Part shown: positions 59,328-64,000 of the stretch, piece after piece | Layout: each line of letters opens with the position of its first letter | How positions within the stretch are numbered: position 1 is the stretch's first letter | Assembly (NCBI RefSeq): GCF_900108335.1 | Contig: NZ_FNVT01000014.1 | Span: forward strand, 186,001-250,000 | DNA: 64,000 bases | From: Nonomuraea solani | GTDB lineage: Bacteria > Actinomycetota > Actinomycetes > Streptosporangiales > Streptosporangiaceae | Direction of reading: 5' to 3' | Position numbers and translations under genes: made by a program | Notes under the pieces: generated by a model | The model's input: only the letters and a program-made list of their open reading frames with translations | Databases searched by the model: none | What the model was told of the DNA's origin: nothing

Positions 59328-60296
59328 ATGGCCGCCCGTGCCGACCTGTCCGGCCATCCGGTCGCCGGGGTGATCATTCCACTGGTCACCGCGCTCGACC
59401 GGCGCGGGCGGCCCGACCCGCCGGCCGTCCGGCCGCTGCTGGCCCACCTCGCGGCCGGCGGCGTCACCACGCTGATGCTGGGCGGCACCAACGGTGAGGG
59501 CCCGCTGCTGCCCGCCGGCGCCGTCCGGGCGTACGCGGCCGAGGTGTCGGCCATGTGGCGCGAGCTGGCCGGGCCGCCCGCCCGGATCATGGTGACCGCC
59601 GCCGGCACCGGCACCCGGGAGACCCTGCGGCGGATGGAGTGCCTCGCCGGCCTCGACCTGGACGCCGTGGTCGTGCTCGCGCCGTCATACTTCCGGCACA
59701 CCGGAGACGAACTGGACGCGCACTTCCGCGCCGCCGCCGGTCACGGCAGGCCCGTCGTGATCTACAACAGTCCCGGATACACCGGGAACCCGATCCCCGT
59801 GTCCGTGGTGCGCGGCCTGCTCGATGAGCCGGCCGTCGTCGGCCTGAAGGACAGCTCCGGAAACGCCGCCCTGTTCGCCGAGTTCTGCGCGCTGGCCGCG
59901 GAACGGCCCGGCTTCCAGGTGGCCCAGGGCGCAGAACGGCTGCTCGCCGAAGGGCTGCGCCTGGGCGCCGCCGGGCTGGTGCCGGGCGTGGGCATGCTCG
60001 CGCCCGCCCTCTGCACCGGCCTGTACGAGGCGGCCCGCGCCGGCGACCAGGCCACCGCCGACGCCCGGCAGTCCGGCGTCGACCGGCTGGCCGCGCTCTT
60101 CGGGATCCGGCCCGGCGCCAGCGGCATCGTCGTGATGAAGTCCGCGCTGCACGAGCTGGGGCTCTGCCCGCCCCACGCCACGGCACCGTTCCTGCCCCTC
60201 ACCGAGACCGAGCTCACCACGCTGCGCACCGCGCTGTCCCGGCTGCACGACCTCGTGCGGCCGCACATCCCGCAGGTGGCGCGCCGGTCCGAGTAA
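59328..60296 (+). CDS. DHDPS/N-acetylneuraminate lyase family aldolase
   Basis: A 322-residue TIM-barrel aldolase. The Schiff-base lysine is in VVGLKDSSGN and the catalytic Tyr in VVIYNSPGYTGNP. The substrate loop is LGGTNGEGPLLP, where Thr-Asn-Gly replaces the Thr-Thr-Gly of true DHDPS, so it is not likely to make lysine. Family members cleave or form 2-keto-3-deoxy sugar acids, releasing pyruvate. It begins an operon with the sialidase-fold gene 46 bp downstream and is divergent from the LacI gene. GAGGAGG precedes ATG 59328. The natural substrate is probably the keto-sugar acid freed by the next enzyme. Confidence 0.87.
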   Translation: MAARADLSGHPVAGVIIPLVTALDRRGRPDPPAVRPLLAHLAAGGVTTLMLGGTNGEGPLLPAGAVRAYAAEVSAMWRELAGPPARIMVTAAGTGTRETLRRMECLAGLDLDAVVVLAPSYFRHTGDELDAHFRAAAGHGRPVVIYNSPGYTGNPIPVSVVRGLLDEPAVVGLKDSSGNAALFAEFCALAAERPGFQVAQGAERLLAEGLRLGAAGLVPGVGMLAPALCTGLYEAARAGDQATADARQSGVDRLAALFGIRPGASGIVVMKSALHELGLCPPHATAPFLPLTETELTTLRTALSRLHDLVRPHIPQVARRSE

Positions 60297-60342
60297 ACCC
60301 CGCCCCCTCCTGTCCTCAGGAAGCTCGTTCGAGGAGAGCCCC

Positions 60343-62418
60343 ATGCCCATGCCCATCAGCCGCCGCACGTTCGCCCTCGGGCTCGCCGCGGGTGCCGCCA
60401 CGACCGTCCTGCCTTCCCCCGCCGTGGCCGCGCAGGGCGCGGCCGAACCGTTCTTCGCGGAGAGCACCCTCTGGGACTCCACCGTGGATCCGCTGGCCAG
60501 TTACCACGTGTACGGCCTGGCCACGCTGCCCGACGACACGATCCTGGCCTGCACGGAAGGCCGGCACGAGGTGTGCGACGCCGGACCGCACGACCTGCTC
60601 CTGCGCCGCAGCACCGACAAGGGGCAGACCTGGAGCCCCTCCCAGGCGGTGGTGCCGTCCGTCAACGGCCAGAGCTATGCCAACCCCACCTTCGTGGTGG
60701 ATCGGACGACCGGCGAGGTGTTCCTGTTCTTCGGGCTCTGCGTGCGGTTACCGGAGAACACCAGTTGCTCCTCCGACTCCAGCACCATGTACGTCATCTC
60801 CAGCAAGGACGGCGGTCTCACCTGGGGCGCGCGGCGCGAGCTGACCGGCCTGTTCGCCCACTTCCCGTACAACTGGGCCATGCACGGCCCGGGGCCCGGC
60901 CACGGCATCCAGCTCGACTCGGGCCGGCTGCTCCTCTCCGTCGCCCACCGGACGATCATCACCGGCGTCCCCGCGGCCGAGCGCCACTACGGCGCCTCCA
61001 CCGTCTACAGCGACGACCATGGGGCCACCTGGAAGTCTGGCGGCGAGGTGCCGATGGGCGCCGGCCTTCCCGTCGTGGGCGAGGCCAGGCTGGTGCAGCG
61101 CGCGGACGGCCGGGTGGTGATGAACAGCCGGCCCGGCTCGGGCGGCGACTGGCCGCGCGACGTCGCGGTCAGCCAGGACGGCGGCCTGAGCTGGTCGCTG
61201 CCCACCATGGAGTTCAGCGCGGGGCTGTTCAACGGCGTCGACACCGGTTTCCTGCGCTACACAGGCGGCCAGGACGTCAACCGGGTGCTGTTCAGCCGGC
61301 CCGACGCGCCGATGCGGTGGAACATGACCGTCTCGGTGAGCTACGACGAAGGCGAATCCCTGAGGTACAGCAGGACCGTGCACCCGGGCCGCAGCTACTA
61401 TTCGGACCTGGCGCGCCTGTCCGACGGCACGATCATCCTCCTGTACGGCTGCGACGGCGACCTCGACGGCAGCCCGCGCCGCGTGGCCGCGGCCCGCTTC
61501 AACCTGGAATGGCTGACCACGGGCCGGGACAGCCTGGCCACCGGCCCGAACCTGACCACGCAGACGTACGACCTGGGCCGCCCGGCGGCGCGCGCGGCCG
61601 GCTCGGGCGGGACGGCGACGGTGCTGCGCGACGCGACCGCCCGCGACGACGCCCGCCTGGCCTTCGCCCCCGCCGCGGTCGGTGACTTCGTCGAATATCC
61701 CTTCGTCGTCACCCGCGACGGCGAGCACGAGCTGTGGGTGCGCCACTACCGGTCGCCGGACGGCGGCCTCGTGACGGTGACCGTGGACGGGAAGAAGCTC
61801 CGCACCTCCACGGTGGACCTGACCTCGTTCCGGAGCGCCGGCTACGACGTCGTCCTGCTGGGCCGGGCGGCGCTGACGGCCGGGCGGCACACCGTCCGCT
61901 TCACGCTGGCCGGCGCCGGCCGGGGCGGCGGCACGGCCATCTCGCTCGACCGGCTCACCCTCGTCCAGGCATTCGCCAAGCCCGACGTCCGCGAGGAGGT
62001 CACCGTCGACAACGGCGGGCTCGGCTTCGCCGTCACGGGCACCTGGGCGAGCGGCAGGAGCATCCCCGGCTACTACGGCTTCAACTACGTGACGCACGCC
62101 CGCGGCACCGGCGCGAACACGGCCCGCTGGCGACCGGCCCTGCCCGGCGACGACCGGTACGAGGTGCTCGTCTCCTACACGGCCGACCCCAACCGGGCGA
62201 CCAACGCCGTCTACGTCGTCCACCACGCGAGCGGCACCACCTCGAAGACGGTCAACCAGGAGAAGCGCGGCGTGCCCGACGCGCGCACCGGCGAGTGGAC
62301 GTCGCTGGGCACCTTCACCTTCCGCGCCGGCACCGCCGGGTACGTCGAGCTCAGCGACGCGGCCAACGGCTATGTCATCGCCGACGCCGTCCGGTTCCGG
62401 CGGCAGGCGTCGTCATGA
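60343..62418 (+). CDS. Tat-secreted sialidase-fold (GH33-like) enzyme with two accessory beta domains
   Basis: A 691-residue exported protein. The twin-arginine signal SRRTFALGLAAGAATTVLP is cut after AVAA. Residues 40-400 form a six-bladed propeller with Asp boxes STDKGQTW, SKDGGLTW, SDDHGATW and SQDGGLSW. The usual FRIP motif with its carboxylate-binding Arg is replaced by YHVYGLATL, although EGR and DLLLRRSTD follow normally. Residues about 420-545 are a carbohydrate-binding-like sandwich and about 555-690 a golvesin-like domain (WASGRSIPGYYGFNY, VIADAVRF). The altered first Arg suggests a substrate other than sialic acid. It overlaps the GH127 gene by 4 nt. Confidence 0.83.
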   Translation: MPMPISRRTFALGLAAGAATTVLPSPAVAAQGAAEPFFAESTLWDSTVDPLASYHVYGLATLPDDTILACTEGRHEVCDAGPHDLLLRRSTDKGQTWSPSQAVVPSVNGQSYANPTFVVDRTTGEVFLFFGLCVRLPENTSCSSDSSTMYVISSKDGGLTWGARRELTGLFAHFPYNWAMHGPGPGHGIQLDSGRLLLSVAHRTIITGVPAAERHYGASTVYSDDHGATWKSGGEVPMGAGLPVVGEARLVQRADGRVVMNSRPGSGGDWPRDVAVSQDGGLSWSLPTMEFSAGLFNGVDTGFLRYTGGQDVNRVLFSRPDAPMRWNMTVSVSYDEGESLRYSRTVHPGRSYYSDLARLSDGTIILLYGCDGDLDGSPRRVAAARFNLEWLTTGRDSLATGPNLTTQTYDLGRPAARAAGSGGTATVLRDATARDDARLAFAPAAVGDFVEYPFVVTRDGEHELWVRHYRSPDGGLVTVTVDGKKLRTSTVDLTSFRSAGYDVVLLGRAALTAGRHTVRFTLAGAGRGGGTAISLDRLTLVQAFAKPDVREEVTVDNGGLGFAVTGTWASGRSIPGYYGFNYVTHARGTGANTARWRPALPGDDRYEVLVSYTADPNRATNAVYVVHHASGTTSKTVNQEKRGVPDARTGEWTSLGTFTFRAGTAGYVELSDAANGYVIADAVRFRRQASS

Positions 62419-64000
62419 CGGTCCTGCCGGGCCCGGCCGCCGCGGTAGAGCTGCGCCCGCTGCCGCTCTCGGGCGTCAGCGTGGCCGGCGGGTTCTGGGC
62501 GCGGCGCCTGGAGGCCAACCGCGCCGCGATCCCGCTCGGCCGCGAACGACTGACCGAGGCGGGCAGCATCGGCAATCTCCGGATCGCGGCCGGTCAGGCC
62601 ACCGGCGCGGCCAGCGGCGCCGGGTTCCGCGACTCCGACGTCTACAAGTGGCTGGAGGCGGTCGCCTGGGAGTACGCCCGCGACCCCGGCGAAGGGCTGC
62701 TGGAGGAGCTGCGCGAACTCGGCGCCACGATCGCGGCGGCGCAGCGCGAGGACGGATACCTCAACGCCGTGGCCCAGATCCGCGGCGAGGAACGGTACGC
62801 GCGGTTGTGGATGAGCCACGAGCTCTACTGCGCCGGCCACCTGTTCCAGGCGGCGGTGGCCGCGGCCAGGGCGACCGGCGAGAAGCGGCTGCTGCGGGTG
62901 GCCACCCGGTTCGCCGACCATCTCGCCGGCACGTTCGGCCCCGGCCGGCGCGGCGAGGTGGACGGGCACCCCGTGGTGGAGATGGGGCTGGTCGAGCTCT
63001 ATCGGGAGACGGGTGAACGGCGTTACCTGGACCTGGCCCGTCACTTCGTCGAAGCCCGCGGCCACGGTCGCGCGGCCAAACCCGGCTTCGATCCCTCACA
63101 CTACGGAGACCCCGCCCACTACTCCGACCGGCTGCCCGTACGCGAGACGGAGTCGCCGGAGGGGCACGCCGTGCGGGCCGTCTACCTGGCCGCGGGCGCC
63201 ACCGACGTCGCCATCGAGACCGGCGACGCCGCTCTGCTCGCCACGCTGCGCCGGCAGTATGACGCCATGCGCCGCGGCAAGCAGCACATCACCGGCGCGG
63301 TCGGCTCCCGCTGGGACGGCGAGGCGTTCGGGGAGGCGTACGAGCTGGCGCCCGACCGGGCGTACGCGGAGACCTGCGCCGCGATCGGAACCCTGCAGTG
63401 GGCGTGGCGGCTGCTGCTGGCCACCGGAGACCCCCTCTACGCCGACCAGATCGAGCTGCTGCTCTACAACGCGCTGCTGCCCGCGGTGTCGCTGACCGGG
63501 GCGGACTACTTCTACGTCAACACATTGCACCGGCGGACCGGCGCGCGGGGCGAGGTGCAGCGCTCACCGGCGCACGGCCGCCGCCCGTGGTTCAACTGCG
63601 CCTGCTGCCCGCCCAACGTGATGCGCACGCTGGCCGCCCTGCCCTCCTACCTGGCGACCGGCACGGCGGACGGCCTCCAGGTGCACCAGTACGTGCCCGG
63701 CACGCTGACCTCGGGCGACCTCAGCGTGGAGATCGGCACCGGCTACCCGTGGGACGGGCTGGTCACCGTGACCGTGCGCGCGGCGCCGCCGCGGGAGGTG
63801 GAGCTGGCGCTGCGCGTACCGGACTGGGCCCAAGGGGCCCGCCTGGGCAGCCTGGGCCGCCTCAGGCCGGTGGCACCCGGCACCTACGCCCGCACGCGGC
63901 GGCTGTTCCGGCCCGGCGACCAGGTTCAGCTACGGATGCCCATGCCCGCCCGGGTCCTGGTGGCCGACGACCGCGTGGACGCCACGCGGGGCTGCGTCGC
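62415..64000 (+). CDS. GH127 beta-L-arabinofuranosidase, partial (runs off window)
   Basis: The first 528 residues of a GH127 (alpha/alpha)6-barrel enzyme. It opens LPLSGVSVAGGFWARRLEAN. The zinc/thiolate catalytic set is visible: Glu in GEAFGEAY, Glu and Cys in YAETCAAIG (about residue 318), and the Cys pair of NCACCPPNV (about 396), with the Cys of this pair acting as nucleophile in the characterised HypBA1. Spacing between these motifs matches that enzyme. No signal peptide is seen, so it would act in the cell. ATG 62415 overlaps the sialidase-fold stop (ATGA), making them translationally coupled. The 3' end is beyond the window. Confidence 0.9.
   Translation, partial: MTVLPGPAAAVELRPLPLSGVSVAGGFWARRLEANRAAIPLGRERLTEAGSIGNLRIAAGQATGAASGAGFRDSDVYKWLEAVAWEYARDPGEGLLEELRELGATIAAAQREDGYLNAVAQIRGEERYARLWMSHELYCAGHLFQAAVAAARATGEKRLLRVATRFADHLAGTFGPGRRGEVDGHPVVEMGLVELYRETGERRYLDLARHFVEARGHGRAAKPGFDPSHYGDPAHYSDRLPVRETESPEGHAVRAVYLAAGATDVAIETGDAALLATLRRQYDAMRRGKQHITGAVGSRWDGEAFGEAYELAPDRAYAETCAAIGTLQWAWRLLLATGDPLYADQIELLLYNALLPAVSLTGADYFYVNTLHRRTGARGEVQRSPAHGRRPWFNCACCPPNVMRTLAALPSYLATGTADGLQVHQYVPGTLTSGDLSVEIGTGYPWDGLVTVTVRAAPPREVELALRVPDWAQGARLGSLGRLRPVAPGTYARTRRLFRPGDQVQLRMPMPARVLVADDRVDATRGCV

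Noticed and set aside
60343..62418. Simple annotation as a sialic acid-releasing neuraminidase.
   Set aside because: The carboxylate-binding Arg of the FRIP motif is replaced and the partner is GH127; nanK and nanE are not in the window. Kept as GH33-like only.

Overview
The window is high-GC DNA (estimated at about 70 percent or more by eye) with GTG/TTG starts, GGAG-type ribosome binding sites and many 4-nt ATGA gene overlaps. Together with a SigB/F-type sigma factor, an ECF sigma/anti-sigma pair, CtaG/CopD fusion, MMPL and ROK/LacI/DeoR sugar regulons, this points to a filamentous actinomycete, probably of the Streptosporangiales (for example a Nonomuraea relative). The genus is an inference from gene style only. 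No rRNA, tRNA, CRISPR array, insertion sequence or prophage was seen.

Layout. 1-10 kb: the start of an ABC exporter with a divergent TetR regulator, a general-stress-type sigma factor, a DUF305 lipoprotein followed by a CopD-CtaG copper protein, then a two-component system and an AcrB-like RND pump that share a 16-bp palindromic motif. 9.5-22 kb: carotenoid oxygenase, secreted phospholipase A2, a YkcB/YkcC-like glycosyltransferase pair, a cupin regulator with a divergent secreted alpha/beta hydrolase, and an ECF sigma/anti-sigma-led operon of small enzymes; 20.7-21.6 kb has no convincing gene. 22-24 kb: GntR regulator and cytochrome P450.

24-31.6 kb: a sugar regulon with a MalFG-type ABC transporter and binding protein, a divergent PfkB kinase and family-4 glycosidase, a DeoR repressor and a second family-4 glycosidase, with a repressor-like inverted repeat in the shared promoter. 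31.6-41.4 kb: two cell-wall hydrolases, assorted oxidoreductases, a SpoIIE phosphatase, an MFS exporter, and a ROK regulator with a five-bladed-propeller glycosidase.

41.4-49.1 kb is the most interesting part. It contains an alpha-oxoamine synthase resembling serine palmitoyltransferase, a YghO-type GNAT acyltransferase resembling bacterial ceramide synthase, an extended SDR resembling ceramide reductase, an Aur1-like PAP2 phosphotransferase and an MMPL exporter. Together they look like a compact sphingolipid (ceramide to head-grouped ceramide to export) locus in a Gram-positive actinomycete. The locus also holds perfectly periodic minisatellites (39 bp x5, 27 bp x6, 25 bp x4, 17 bp x3) and a roughly 285-residue repetitive insert inside the MMPL protein.

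49.7-52.7 kb: an HxlR regulator with two divergent small genes and a membrane-anchored EEP hydrolase. 52.8-64 kb: a LacI-controlled, peptide/SatABCD-type ABC transporter operon divergent from a DHDPS/NanA-type aldolase, a sialidase-fold (GH33-like) secreted enzyme and a GH127 beta-L-arabinofuranosidase that runs off the window. The GH33-like plus GH127 pairing with a 2-keto-3-deoxy-sugar aldolase suggests attack on an Araf-DHA side chain of the pectin rhamnogalacturonan-II rather than ordinary sialic acid use.
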